From Juglans regia (lineage: Eukaryota > Streptophyta > Magnoliopsida > Fagales > Juglandaceae): a stretch of 64,000 nt of DNA. The DNA lies in assembly GCF_001411555.2 (NCBI RefSeq), contig NC_049904.1, positions 24,255,370-24,319,369 of the forward strand, in the 5' to 3' direction. Within the stretch, counting starts at the first letter, position 1, and each line of letters begins with the position of its first letter. Under the pieces are notes generated by a model, which was given only the letters and a program-made list of their open reading frames with translations, was not told where the DNA came from and searched no databases. A program made the position numbers and the translations under genes. Shown piece by piece: positions 11,647 through 23,745 of this stretch.

Positions 11647-13465
11647 ATGGTGAAATCTATAAAGTTTCGAGGGGGCCGAGTCCGACATGGGAGAACTCTT
11701 GTTGGTAGCAGTCCAGAAGCAGATGCATTGCTGCCGAGAACCACGTTGCGGGACGAGCCGGAGTCAAATGAATCGACGCAGGACATAGGAGGTGGCGGTG
11801 GTCCAGAGGCAATGGGTGGAGCACATGTTGGAGAGAGTTGCACTAATACAGGTATGGCTACCATTTTTTTCAGGGGAGTTAGCATATTCCATGTGGTGTG
11901 GTCAATTCATAACAATCTTTACAAGTACTACATTTCTCCTGGTTCATGGTTTAAAATAAGGTGATTGGATTAAGCGAGTTGATGTCTTAATGTAGATCCA
12001 CCTAGTAAGAAACGAGGTCGAGGGCCAGCGAAGGGCACGCTATTTGAACGACTTTGGAAGGTGGGTAAGATTCCTCTAGTTATACAAGATGGTCATCGAG
12101 GGCCATCATGCGAGAATGCCTCCATATTCACTGGTCGATTGACGGGGATTATTAAAGAACATGCTGACATGAGGCATGCAAGTTGGAGTTGTGTACCCGA
12201 AGACGAGAAGCAAGAGCTCGTTGACCGTGTTAGGGTAGGACTTATTTAATTTGTACTAAGAAAGCAAAAGTGTGTTGCATACTCATTTGGCCTAATTACA
12301 CATGTTTGATGACAAACCCTTGTAATGAAGTGCATATTTTGATATTGCAGGGTGATTTTGTTCTGGATTGGACAAGAGACAACCATCGTGAGATGGTTGT
12401 AACACATTTGGGCTATAAGTATAATGCATATCATTATGCACTACACAAAGTGTATTTAAAATATGGATCACATGAAGAGGCCCTACGTGGTGGGACGGAC
12501 ATGGTGGAGAAACTTGTATGGGAAAATCTATGTGAACGGTGGGCAAGTTCGACATTCAAGGTATATTGTAATTTACCTTTGGATTGTATTAAGTGATTAA
12601 AATGCTGGTAAGTTGATTTTTTTACATAGTGTTGGATGCCTCAAATAGAAGTATATGATGGATGGTTTTTGCTTATCATGTTAAACTCGAGAAATACAGT
12701 ATTTGTAAATAAACCCTTTATTTTTTATCCACAAATGCAGGAGAAGTCCAGGAGAAACAGGTCAAATAGACAAAAATTGAAAGTCAAACATACCGGTGGG
12801 CGGAAATCCTTTATACGGATATTAGAGGAGAAGGTTTGTGATAAGTATGGGTATATATAAGTCCTAATTAATATGTTTAATTGGGTATAACTTTACTGTT
12901 ATTGGTTTGTTTCAGCGGGAGACGACGCCAAACATGGTTGCATTTTATAAGGAAACACATTGGTCAACACGAAAGGGTAAATTCATTAATGCAGCAACTG
13001 AACACAACTATGTAAGATTGTGTTCAATTTAATTTAAGTTAGACTATAGGCTACATAGGTGTTTAAGAACAATGATGATTTTTCTTTCTATTATTTTTTC
13101 AGAATCTAATGGTGGAGAGGTTAGGTGAAAAAGAGTCCGAAGAGGATGTTGAAGAAGTTGCTGACACTATCTTCAAAGAAGTGTTGGGACGAAAATCTGG
13201 GTATGCAGTAGGGATGGGGCACATGGTCATTCCGGACCCCTCTCCTACCATTGTGAAGAGTAGAGCATTTATTCGTCTATCGGAGGAGAATCAACGGAAC
13301 AAGAGTGATGCAGAAATGTACAAAAGCAAACTAGAGAAGATGATGGGTGATATTGAAGCGTTGCAGAAAAATTTTTCTGAGCATGATAAACTCTTGCAAT
13401 ACTATTGGATGTCTGAGCTTGAGGGAGGTGGTGAGTCTCATAGAGAGACTCATCAAGATGCTTAG
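11647..13465 (+). CDS. CACTA accessory transposase TnpA-like (Transposase_24 family), six exons
   Basis: This is the second protein of CACTA elements. In the En/Spm system TnpA binds subterminal motifs and brings the ends together. Exons 11647-11851, 11996-12234, 12351-12560, 12741-12833, 12916-13011 and 13103-13465 all have GT-AG borders and matching phases, giving 401 residues without a stop. A glycine-rich N-terminus is followed by a basic KKRGRGPAKGT segment (residues 72-82). The conserved plant transposase core then spans about residues 85-300, with FTGRLTGIIKEHADMRHASW and a KETHWSTRKGKFIN motif in exon 5. The last exon ends in a charged helix likely to be a coiled coil (residues 340-390). 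An acceptor-like TTCCAG just upstream of the ATG suggests a 5' untranslated exon. The intact splicing supports recent activity of the element. Confidence 0.85.
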
Positions 13466-15239
13466 GCATCTCACTTTCTTGACTATTTTGTGGAGGGTTT
13501 TTTGTCGGTTTTTTTGTGGATTGTTTTATTGGATATGTAACAATCCAATGGCCATGGACTTATGTCCCTCAATACACATTTTGGTAGTGATATATTATAG
13601 TTAGGGTGGATATCTATAAAACAGTAGTGAAAAATATAGATGCAAAATTGACTTTTTGGTGTTGGTAGTCTCTCTTTCATGTTGTTGGGGGAAAATATAT
13701 CACTTTTGGTTGAGATGAATGACAGGGACAGAATATATTCTAATGAAAGAGTAAGTTCTGAATTTCTGTTACATATACTGCTTTAATTGATTCATTTTGC
13801 TTTTGCACAAGGCTGAAAACTAATCAAGTAGGCTAATATCACCAGTATTGGAAACTTATAGGTTGGAGCAAATCTCAGCTCAGCCATATGGATCATGGAA
13901 TGTACAGCAGGAGTTGGAGGAGATGAAGAGCAGTTTCAGATAAATGGTATTAGTCGGGGCTGTATTTCTTCAATCTTGTAAGAATTAATAGTTGCAGCTG
14001 TTTTTTTTCAAGTCATGTATGCAAAATTCCAGTTCAATTCAATATCACACACACCCTCAATTGTAACCCATAAGTTTCAGATTTTAATAAACTATTATGC
14101 CTTTTGGTTAGTTTATATGCTAAGATAACCTACAAACTAAGTATCACAAGTAGGTTAAACCCACACTGAAATACTTAGGATATGTGCAAATCAGAAAACT
14201 CCTAATGGTGCTTGGTCAATACCAATTCTGATATTATTAATACTAATCTAGAATGTTGCAAATATTGAACCCAGTTTATTATCTCACAATAGCCAATCCA
14301 TTACTATGGTAGATGGGAAGTCACTGGTAGAATTTGAACATTAGATTTGAGTGAATAGTATGTTTCATGAATTAAGATTAGATCATAGATATTGGGATAT
14401 ATAGAACTGATATCCTGGAATAGCATGGATGAGGCTATAGCAAACTATATTCTTAGAATATGCAACTGGTGTACTTGCAACTAACCATAGAATTAATGGT
14501 AGTAGGTATATAGTGATAATTCCATGGGAATAACAACAGTGATGATTGATATTGGCATTTTCCAAATTCATCTTTAGAGTTAAGATTTTTACTCTAAAAA
14601 TCATAATATACTGCATGGGCAAGAGTTAATTAATTAAAATGAATGTTCAGGGTATGGATACACAATTACTATAGAAGCTTCCCACCCCTGTTGTAATGTC
14701 CTTATAACATCTAAGTATCTTAGCTTGACACTGTGCTTTTTGATAAATTTCAGGAAACATTTAGCACCATGCTTTTATGGAGCAAGATTGATAAAATATC
14801 TGAATGTCTGGAGGACAAGCTAAAGCAACATCTATTGCCCTTAGTAATCTGTCTATATGTCAATAGCACTTATCATGTACTTGGATTTTCAGTTGTAATC
14901 ATTAGTCATGTTTGTAAATGGCCTTGAACTAATTGGTTTCAATGAATGTTGGCATATTTGTCTATATGATAGTGTAACAACACTGTTGGCAGATTTTTAT
15001 ATATGATGGTGGTTGTATATGTTTCCTATTGACAGGTTAATCTGCTGCATGAATTTTGGTTGTTATATTTTGATGTGTTATTATCACCAATATTTCTGGA
15101 TTGTTTGTTGGGATAACTTGGGAGTTTAAAAGGTTTAATTTCAACTAGAAATCATTGGCTCAAAGACACTTTTATAAAGTGTCCAGATGGGTGAGGATAT
15201 AAATTTTGAGCACAATCTTATAATTTACTAATTTACTGT
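13466..15239. other. CACTA internal 3' sequence, no gene
   Basis: This is AT-rich DNA between the TnpA-like gene and the subterminal repeat region. Only short unsupported open frames are present. It presumably includes the 3' untranslated part of the TnpA-like transcript. Confidence 0.5.
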
Positions 15240-16090
15240 CTAGTTGTATCCGTGGGAAAACAGCAACTGCCACATAATTGATTTGTGGGAAAAGAATTTG
15301 ACCAAACAGGGAAATGGACTCAAACAAACTATAGACGACAGGAACTTGTCATGGGAAAAAGTATCTCCCCACAATGTGATGTAGTGGATACATACTGCTC
15401 CAGTTTGAGTTAATTTTCCCACCAATACCACTAATGTTAAATGACATCGTTGCAATCATATAAGTTCCCAAGAAATAATAGTTTCCCACCAGTTAATATC
15501 ATGGGAATGACTAATTTCCACCACTCATGTCATCAGCTTAAAGGTTATTGTCATAACTATATACATTTATCTATTATTTTTGTCACGGACATCCGAAATG
15601 GATAAATGTTTTTTTGCTACAAGATGGGGTCATTGGGAATATGCTTATTCCCAGAATGGTAATTGATTGGGATAGTAAGTAGCTAGCTAGTCCCAACAAA
15701 TATCAACGTTAGTATTGCGTAATTGCCACAAAAAATTGTCATCCCAAAACTACTCTAGTCATGAACTAGGGAAGTGGAAAAACTTTTATGGGTCCAGAGA
15801 CTTGAAGAAATGCTTCATGGATAACGGCTCTTTTCCGACCAAAGCATCCATGGATAAATGGAGTATTTGCCACCACAATCGTCTGGTTGGCAACATATTT
15901 TCCTACGGATAAAAGTGGGTATTTCTACAAGATATTGTCGTGGCAAAAAGATAGCTTTTGCCATGAAATGAGACTTTGGTGGGTAATATGTTATTGGCCA
16001 TGAATTATATGCCACGAGCGAGCCACAAGAAAAATTGGTGGGAAAAGTTTTTTCCTGATAAAAACATGCTTGTTCTGCCCATTGTCATCC
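15240..16090. repeat. CACTA right subterminal repeat region
   Basis: A short GTGGGAAA-like word or its complement TTTCCCAC recurs many times in both orientations, near 15250, 15284, 15350, 15412, 15480, 15499 and 16040. Variants such as TGGGAAT and TTCCCAG occur near 15630-15670. GTGGCAAAA and CCACGA words cluster near the end. Clusters of short motifs in both orientations next to the ends are the known binding arrays for TnpA-type proteins in CACTA elements. Confidence 0.7.
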
Positions 16091-16118
16091 GTGGCAAAAA
16101 CTGCAATCTGTTGTAGTG
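16091..16118 (-). repeat. CACTA right terminal inverted repeat
   Basis: Read from the outside on the minus strand, the sequence begins CACTACAACAGATTGCAGTT, the CACTA signature followed by an ordinary extension. ACT follows outside and would be the 3-bp target duplication, but the matching left end is not in the window. Confidence 0.75.
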
Positions 16119-18318
16119 ACTCCTCTCCACTTGCAAATAAGACTGTAATTTGTAACGTCCTGGTCTCGGAGGTCTAGAGAGTTAGCTCCTGATACCTAAA
16201 ATCATCTCCCAACCATACGATCATAGACTCCAAGGATTCAATGACACATACAATTCATTGTTTCAAATCAACTACTCCAATATAATTAATCTCACCACTA
16301 CAAAATCTCAAAATAAACATCAACCTTCCAAAATATCAAATTGACAGAGCAAAAAAAAAACTACTAAATAAAATTCTCCAATAACCAAAGTATCATCTTT
16401 ATAATTAATCAACTATGTTCACATTGCCTTACACATGCTTTTTATTCTTGATTCTCAGGTAAAACATCCAAATATCTAAATACTGTGGAGATAAGGGGGT
16501 GAGTTATCAATAACTCGGTAAGTAGATAACATATACTAGTATGTAAACATGAGTTATTTACATAATACAGAATGTAGAACAAAACATTTTTAATTTTACA
16601 ATGCAAAACAAAACATGCTATCAAAATATTGTAGCGATAGTTTCAGAAGTATTTATATACAAAAGTCATTTGGCATAATATAACTAAACATCATTATATC
16701 ATATCATATCATATCATTTCAGAGGTATCGTATCAGAATCGAGACAATGTTTAACCCCTGGTAGGGTTGTGCTATCCCCAGTAACCAATTCAAGCAGTAT
16801 CAGGATGTGAATTTTTTTCTTATTCTTCTCAGAGCCTTGAGTGTGCACACAGGAAAGACGACATAGAAAAATCACTTTGTTTTTAAAGTGGGTGCACTTA
16901 GAAATAGAGATGTTGGTACCAACCATATATCAGAGACCACAATTTTACACCCTTGGTAAGGTCAGAGAAGAGTAGAAACATAACTAGATACAGAATCAGA
17001 ATGTTATGCCAAAGGTTTTCAGATGTCACATCTTGTCAAAATAGAGTACAAAATAGATTCATATCATTTTCACATATTCAAAAACAGACTCAAAGCATCT
17101 TCATATAACTATGCACAATTTATTAGGTTTCATATTCGCTCTTTATATACAACAGAAAACTGAATGCCAAAAGTTGCTCATGTCTACACCAGTCATGACA
17201 AATAATCTTTCTCTTTTATACAGATTTCATGAGTAATGCAGAACACATAACTAATGTTGTTTTCACATTTCTTTTCAAAATAAAATATGCATAATTTTCA
17301 CAAATCAACCTGAGTCCATTTATTTCTATGCAAAATCTAGCATAGGAACCCCGCTTATCTAGATTTTTTGATTTCTCTGAATTTTCTCACAACAGTTACA
17401 AGCAAATATCAATTGTCATCTATAAATAGGCATGTAACTTGCATCAATTTTCCATCATGCGTGACTGTCTAATTAAGCGTGTACTTTACAATTAAAGACC
17501 TGAAATGCTTAAATAACTCATATATCTTAAACCTAAAATTATCTTTTCAGCCTAGCTCACTACAGAAGTTTATAGTGGTGTTCACCCGCTTAAAATATTT
17601 TATTTAAATATATTAAATAACAGTGAAAACTCATTTTATAAAATAGACTTATTTGTATTTAAAGTGTTACGAATGATTTTTTTTTTATTTACTACTAAAA
17701 TTTTAGTTTTAAAACTAATACTTAGTAATATAATTTAAACCCTTAAGTATTTTATATATAAATTCAGAGATTTAAAATCAAACCCACCACTAGTAAGCTA
17801 AGGTAAAAATTAAGCCCAACTTAGAATATGTTACACGTGAAAGGATGACCAAATGGGCTGCTGCCATAACCTACACGCTAAGGGTAATAAAGTAAATGAG
17901 TATTATCCTTACAGAAGACTACACGACAACCTCACTTGTGGAAGAAACTGGCCGTGTGACAAGGAAGGTTCGAGATTGGGTGGATTTGAATGGAGATCGA
18001 CGGCGATGCAGCTGTAGGTGGCTTTTGAACGTAGTGGAGTACAGAGAGCAAAGAGAGCATGGTGGCTTAAGCACCACGATGGGGAAACAACTATGTTTTT
18101 GGCAAGGGATCGAAAACAGGGGCTGGCTATAGGTAGTGCAACTGTGAGGTGGGTGGAGCACGACCCCATGGTGGGGTTGGGTGCTATCGGTCGAAGTTGA
18201 TAGTGGGAGACTTCGAGAGGCACCCTGGGGTTGGGCCGTGCAGAGACGGTGACGGACATAGGCTAGCAAGTGTCTCCACGATGGTGCAACATGCTTGTGT
18301 TCGCTATGTTCTTGATTT
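16119..18318. other. Gene-free, probably old retroelement-derived sequence
   Basis: No gene is visible. TGTAACGTCCTGGTCTCGG at 16151 resembles the start of the common plant LTRs that begin TGTAACxCCC, but I could not place a matching end, so no LTR is claimed. A GC-richer patch from about 17900 to 18320 continues on the other side of the hAT insertion; its open frames look random. Confidence 0.35.
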
Positions 18319-18326
18319 GCTGAAAC

Positions 18327-18998
18327 TAGGGGTGTAAATTGGTCCGGTCCGGGGGGGATGATGGACTGAAACTTCTGGTCCATCATTTTCTTGGACCGGA
18401 CCAAGTCGATCACCCCTAATGGACCAGACTAGACCGTTAGCTATCGGCCCGGTTAGTCCATATCGGTCCAGGCAAATTTCAAATGGGGTCTAATCATATA
18501 AAAAAATTCATCATTCTTAAAGTATACAATAAAACTTGCAATGTGTATTTTAGGCCCATTAATATTACAATGTTTATAGTTTTGAATAATATAACTATTT
18601 AACTTTATTTGCACATTTTTTACTTAAAAATAGACTAAACAATGTTGTTTAGATTATCAAAATTGATAATTATATATTAATTAATTGATATTAGTTAATT
18701 AATAATTATACATTTAACATTTTATATTGTCAATAGTCAAATGCTAGATAAAAATTACATAATTCATTTATATATCTACTATATATAATAATATATATAA
18801 TTTATAAGAATATATTTAAAACTATATATTTGTAGTTCGGTCAGTCTGGTCAGGTCCGGGGGTGAAAAAATCCCACTCCGAGATCGGATCGAAACCCATT
18901 TGGTCTCCAAATGGAGGACCAAAACCGACAAAACAAGTTTTTGGTTCTGTCCAGTCCAGTCTGCTTTTTTAGTCCAGACCGAAAATTTTAAATCCCTA
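18327..18998. mobile_element. Non-autonomous hAT-type element, copy 1 (672 bp)
   Basis: The ends are TAGGGGTGTAAATT and its imperfect inverse AATTTTAAATCCCTA. The flanks are GCTGAAAC (18319-18326) and GTTGAAAC (18999-19006), an 8-bp target duplication with one mismatch, as expected for the hAT superfamily. GC-rich subterminal parts (GGTCCGGTCCGG) surround a very AT-rich core. There is no transposase frame. The interior is clearly related to the copy at 54670-61247. Confidence 0.82.
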
Positions 18999-19006
18999 GT
19001 TGAAAC

Positions 19007-19955
19007 AGGGCCTCAGTGATAATGGTTTGCGATGGCTCCACTTGTGAGTTCAAGGCTGGGCTACGTTGTTGGCGTTAAGAGGCGTAGTGGCTCAACTGTG
19101 GCAGTTTAACTGTAAGGGGTCAAGGGGTTACTAGTTTCCCGTGGGATGTGGGAGGTGGTTTCTATGGTTTCTATTTCCAACAAAAGGTGGTGGTGGTGGC
19201 TTGCTGGTGTGGAGTGGAGTGCTACAGTGTTGGCAACAAGTGGTGTTGTAAGGATGGTGGCAGTGGAATTTTATGCTAAAGAGGGGATGCTACATGCGGT
19301 GGTTACTGGCTGCAATGTAGTGTTTGCTGCTCTTGCCTTCAAGCATGACCATAGCAGGAATCCTCCATGACCTAACCATGCGAGGGCTGGGTGGTGCGAC
19401 GCCATGCGGAAAAAAAAACTTGTCGTATGTGGGACTTCAACATGATTGGATTGCGAGGAGGTGGAAACTTACGGAGAAAGAGAGTTTGTGAGGGAGTGAG
19501 GCACGACAAAGGTAGAGGCAGTTGTGGAGAGGAGAACTGAACTGAAGTGGAATGGCATGTATGGGGATTAAAGGGGAGAGGGAAAATAGGGAGAAGGGAA
19601 AACAGAAAGAGTATTGCTACTCAACCGCCTACTGTTTAGCTACCTCCACACACCGATTTTTTTTAATCAAGGTTTCATTTGAACCCCCCCAATTCCCTTT
19701 TCCCCATATGTCTTCTTTCCCTCCCAATATTTCGTCTAGTTTCTCCCCAACACATTCCATTTCAAATTTAAGCTGGACTCTGCGTCATCCATCCTCACCA
19801 CCTGGTACTCATCTTGCATTGTTTTGTTTTTTCACAAAGGTAAGAAATGAAAGAAAATATTTTTATTTTTCTCTTCTAGTTTTGTCTTTCCATTTTTATC
19901 ATTTTGTGTATTTTTGCGTTTAATAGATATATGAGTTTGTGTTTTTTTTTATTTG
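19007..19955. other. Gene-free stretch
   Basis: This is the continuation of the GC-richer patch interrupted by the hAT element, followed by a pyrimidine-rich segment near 19680-19820. The open frames are not supported. Confidence 0.35.
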
Positions 19956-20185
19956 TATTTTTGTGGAGTTTTGTGGGGGTGTTGTGTTCTATTTCGGGAG
20001 GTTTCTAGGGGTTTTGTGGGGTATTTTATTCTGTTTTATGGGACATTTTATTCTGTTTTTGGGGTTTTTTTGTTCTGTGGGAGTTTTGTGGGGTTTTGTA
20101 GGACTTTTTGTTCTGTTTTGTGGGAGTGTTGTATTATGTTTTGGGGGTTTGTAGGGTTTATTTGTTCTGTTTTGTGTTGTGTTTT
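19956..20185 (+). repeat. G/T-rich degenerate minisatellite
   Basis: Irregular units of roughly 30-40 bp built from GTTTTGTGGGG and TTTTGTTCTGTTTT recur across the block. The plus strand is almost free of C and A, giving extreme strand asymmetry with many GGG runs. Confidence 0.75.
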
Positions 20186-21036
20186 ACACAGAGAAAGACA
20201 CGAGGCTACCTACCTAGCTAGCTTATGTCTTTAATTGGTAAAAGCTTGTGAAGTCTACATATAAATGTAAATCTAAATAGGATCTTAAAAGCCATTGTGT
20301 TAGGAACAAAAAAAGAGTTTTTTTTTTTTTTTTTGGGAAACTACTAGGAATCACCTGTTGGTTGGTTTATCAATTATAGGGGATGGAGAAAAAAAGTACA
20401 ATATACTATAAAAGAAAAATAATAAACAGAATGAAAACAAACCTCAAGAAGTTTGGTTGACCTTGGATGCATGGGGCAGGGTTGGGAGAAGTATTTGTTG
20501 TTTGTAAAAATAGGTTAATGGTATATTTTCTAAATTTTCTCTTTGGTTGTTTTTCGTGAGAAAATGAATGAAAATTATGATTTTGATTGATCCATCTATC
20601 ATTTCAGTGTTGTGGCCTCTATGATTTTAACATCTTCCTACACTTTATGTTTGCGTGTGCAATTGAAGGGGTGAGTATTAGTCACCTGTAATCAAATTTG
20701 AGTTAAATAGCGTGATGAGCGATGGAGAAGATAAAAGGTCACTCATGCCTTCGACATCGATTTCATCAAATTATGTATGATACACATTGTTAGTTAAAAA
20801 TGTTGTTAATGTTTTACATTGCAACATTAAGTTAATACATTTTTTACACATTGTTATAGGGATACCATGATCCGCTAATTCCATACTACCCGCTATATAT
20901 GCTACCATCAAATACATATCCAAATTTATATTCGTATTCTTGGGGTAGCTAGGTAGACATATCTCTTTTTTTTTTTATTAAATCTTTTTAGTTGCATGCT
21001 CTATAATGGAGTCTTTCTAACACAATTGGTAATTAC

Positions 21037-23745
21037 AGCAACCGACAATTCCACCATTTCGACCAATTATGCCTGGCCCTCCTTCAAGTAATCCGGAGGA
21101 TTTGAGACCCGTTGAAGATATGATAAAGATAGTATATTTTTATATTTGAGAAATGTTTTCTTGTACGTCCGTGCATCCGATTCGTTCTAACCCAGTGGGT
21201 ATTTGCAGCATCCAGCGATGCCACCATGCGGACCAATTATGCCCTACTCACACTGCCCAAGTCATTCATCAATTATGGTAGTTAGTGCTGAAAGTGAGAA
21301 GCATGTTGGAGGTACGTCACAACTGAACGATTAATATTTTTGTTATATTATTTTAACATATTACATATAACAAAAATGCTAACTTGAACATAAATATTAT
21401 TTTTAGAAACTTCATCCGACAGTAACATCGAGCTGGATGCGGATGGGACAAATGAAGTATCAGAAGATGATGAAAGAGTTGAGCCTCCAAAATCTTGGAT
21501 GGTGTTTACAACTGATAAAGATGTTTTAGCCTATTACAAACGATATGTCAAGCAAGAGGGCTTCGGTGTTATCACAAAAAGGACGAAGAGAGAGGTAGAT
21601 GGGAGTGCGAAGTATGTAACGATTGGATGTGCACGTGGTGGTAGGTACTACCTAGCCACATCAATTTATCAAAGCCACGACCAACAATTAAAACGGATTG
21701 TAAGGCGAATATAAATGCTCACTTTGTGACTGGGGTATGGGTCTTGACCACCGTTGATCTTGTACATAATCACGGTACTGTGAGCCCAAAAAAATCTAGA
21801 TTTTTTAGATCTCACAAATATTTAGATGAATATAGTCAGAAGATGCTCGACTTGAATGACAGAACGGATATTAGGATTAATAAGAATTTTCAAGCACTTG
21901 TGACTGACGCAGGGGTTTGAGAAGTTAGAATTCCAAGAGAAAGATTTTCAAAATTTTATTGAGAAAGTTAGACATTTGAGATAAGGTAAAAGAGATGGTG
22001 AAGTATTGAATGACTACTTTAAGAGAATTAGGGTGATAAATGATGGCTTAGTGTCAGTTATGGGTGTGGATGATGAATGCAGAGTCAGGAATATGTTTTG
22101 GGCTGACGCACGAAGTCGAGCGACATACGAGTATTTTGGAGATGTGATCACGTTCAATACGACGTACCTCACAAATAGGTACGAGATGCTGTTTGCTCTC
22201 TTTGTTGGTGCCAACCATTATGGACAATCCATACTATTGGGGGCATGTTTGATTTCAAGGGAGGATACAAGTACTTTTGTTTGGTTGTTTGAAGTATGGC
22301 TAATGTGCATGAATGGACGGACACCTAAAGCAATCATAACAAACAAAGATTGGGCAATGAAGAATGCTATTGCTATTGTTTTCCCGAATAGCTGTCATAG
22401 ATATTGTCTATGGCATATCAAGCGGAAATTGTCTGAGAAATTGGGATCACACAAGGCATACGATATAGGGTTGAAGATGGCTATTCAAAGTGCACTCTAT
22501 GATACACAGAGTTGCGAAGAATTTGAGGAGAAGTGGAGGCAATTACTTCATAAGTATAACCTTACTGATAATGCATAGTTGTAGGGGTTGTATAACGAGA
22601 GGTCATTTTGGGTACCATTTTATTTGAATGATGTATTTTGGGTTGGTATGAGCACTACACAACAGTCTGAGAGCATGAACACATTTTTTGATGAATTTGT
22701 GCATTCCGGCATGACGCTAAAGGAATTTGTTGATCATTTTAACATTGCTTTAAGGAAGAATGTGGAGGTGGAGACGACTGCTGATTTCCATTCTTGCAAC
22801 CAAACGATACCATGTGTATCCTCATTCAAGATTGAGAAACAGTTTCAATCATTGTACACGAATGCAAAATTTAAAGAGGTCCCAACGAGAGGTTTGGGGG
22901 ATGATTATATGTAACCCTGCACTCGTCAGTACATAAGGTTGCATTTCCACATTTGATGTTTTCGAAGAAATTTCCACCTCCGATGAACATGTAAAAATTG
23001 TCAAGTTTTCAGTTTATTATAATGAAGAGGAGTGCGAAGTTAAATGCACATGTTCCCTATTTGAGATGAGGGAGATTGTCTGTAGGCATGCATTTAGAAT
23101 TTGTCAGATGAAGTACATTCATGAGCTGCTAGAGAAATATGTATTGGATTAATGGAAAAAAGACTTAAAAAGAAGATACACATTGGTGAAGAGTAGCTAT
23201 GATGACTTGAGGGTCCATGCAGATGCACGACGGTATGACCTTGTGGTTAAAAGATGTCTGAGATTGGTGATGCGTGTATCCCTAAGTGATGAACATGTGA
23301 ATGCATTATTGTACCATTTGGATGACTTTGAGCACAAGTTTACATGATTACAACTTGAGTCCGGTTTAACCAAGGTGAAAGAGAACACAGTCGCCGACAA
23401 TGATAAGAAAATATTAAGCCCTCATGTAGTTTGGGGGAAAGGGAGGCCGCCAACAAAAAGAAAGGTACCACCAATGGAGAAGGCTACAACAAAGAGAAAG
23501 AAGAAATATATATTATATTTTGTTCAAGTACTTCTTGTAAATATTAGTTTATCTACATGTTACCTTTTGACATAAATGTATTTGTCAATTTAGACTTGCA
23601 GGAAAATCTTTGACAACAAAGCACAATATAGTTACCTCCCCGAATCACAAGTAGGTGGTAGTCTTGACAAGACTATTATCCCAACCCAATGTAGTACTCT
23701 ATCACAACCAAAGCCACCGTGCATGCCCTATGGGAGGTAGTGCAA
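21037..23745 (+). pseudogene. FAR1-related sequence (FRS) gene relic with FAR1, MULE and SWIM domains
   Basis: FRS proteins are plant transcription factors derived from Mutator-like transposases. Two proline-rich upstream exons repeat an IPPFRPIMPG/MPPCGPIMPY unit (near 21037-21130 and 21209-21310). The FAR1 DNA-binding domain starts at 21499 (DVLAYYKRYVKQEGFGV), with a frameshift near 21690 into a frame reading DLVHNHGTVSPKKSRFFRSH. The MULE transposase domain spans 22006-22914 with DVITFNTTYLTNRYEMLFAL, HRYCLWHIKRKL and MSTTQQSESMNTFF. The SWIM zinc finger follows near 23040-23100 (CTCSLFEMREIVCRHAF), then a basic tail (KGRPPTKRK). Stops occur at 21918, 22576, 22912 and 23150. It cannot make a full protein. 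It may be a decayed FRS gene or part of a Mutator-like element. Confidence 0.82.

Larger units (their letters stand above)
2785..16118 (+). mobile_element. CACTA (En/Spm) DNA transposon, right end present, left end not found
   Basis: The two genes that define plant CACTA elements lie in the same direction: a TNP2-type transposase at 2875-6547 and a Transposase_24-type (TnpA-like) protein at 11647-13465. The right end is the terminal inverted repeat ending TTGTAGTG at 16118, preceded by about 0.9 kb of short repeated motifs in both orientations, as in the subterminal regions where TnpA binds. A YSL transporter fragment sits between the two genes. The start given is the upstream limit of the open frame that runs into the transposase, not a proven element end. 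The 5' terminal repeat is missing from the window, so the element is either longer than 16 kb or has lost its left end. Confidence 0.8.

Noticed and set aside
11607..11885. 92-codon minus-strand open frame
   Set aside because: It is antisense to exon 1 of the TnpA-like gene, which fits the other five exons in phase.
16151..17680. Possible LTR beginning TGTAACGTCC
   Set aside because: I could not find a matching right end, second LTR, primer-binding site or target duplication, so only a note is kept.
17919..18413. 164-codon open frame on the minus strand
   Set aside because: It crosses the left end of the hAT element at 18327, has no recognisable domain, and lies in a GC-richer patch where open frames on both strands are expected.
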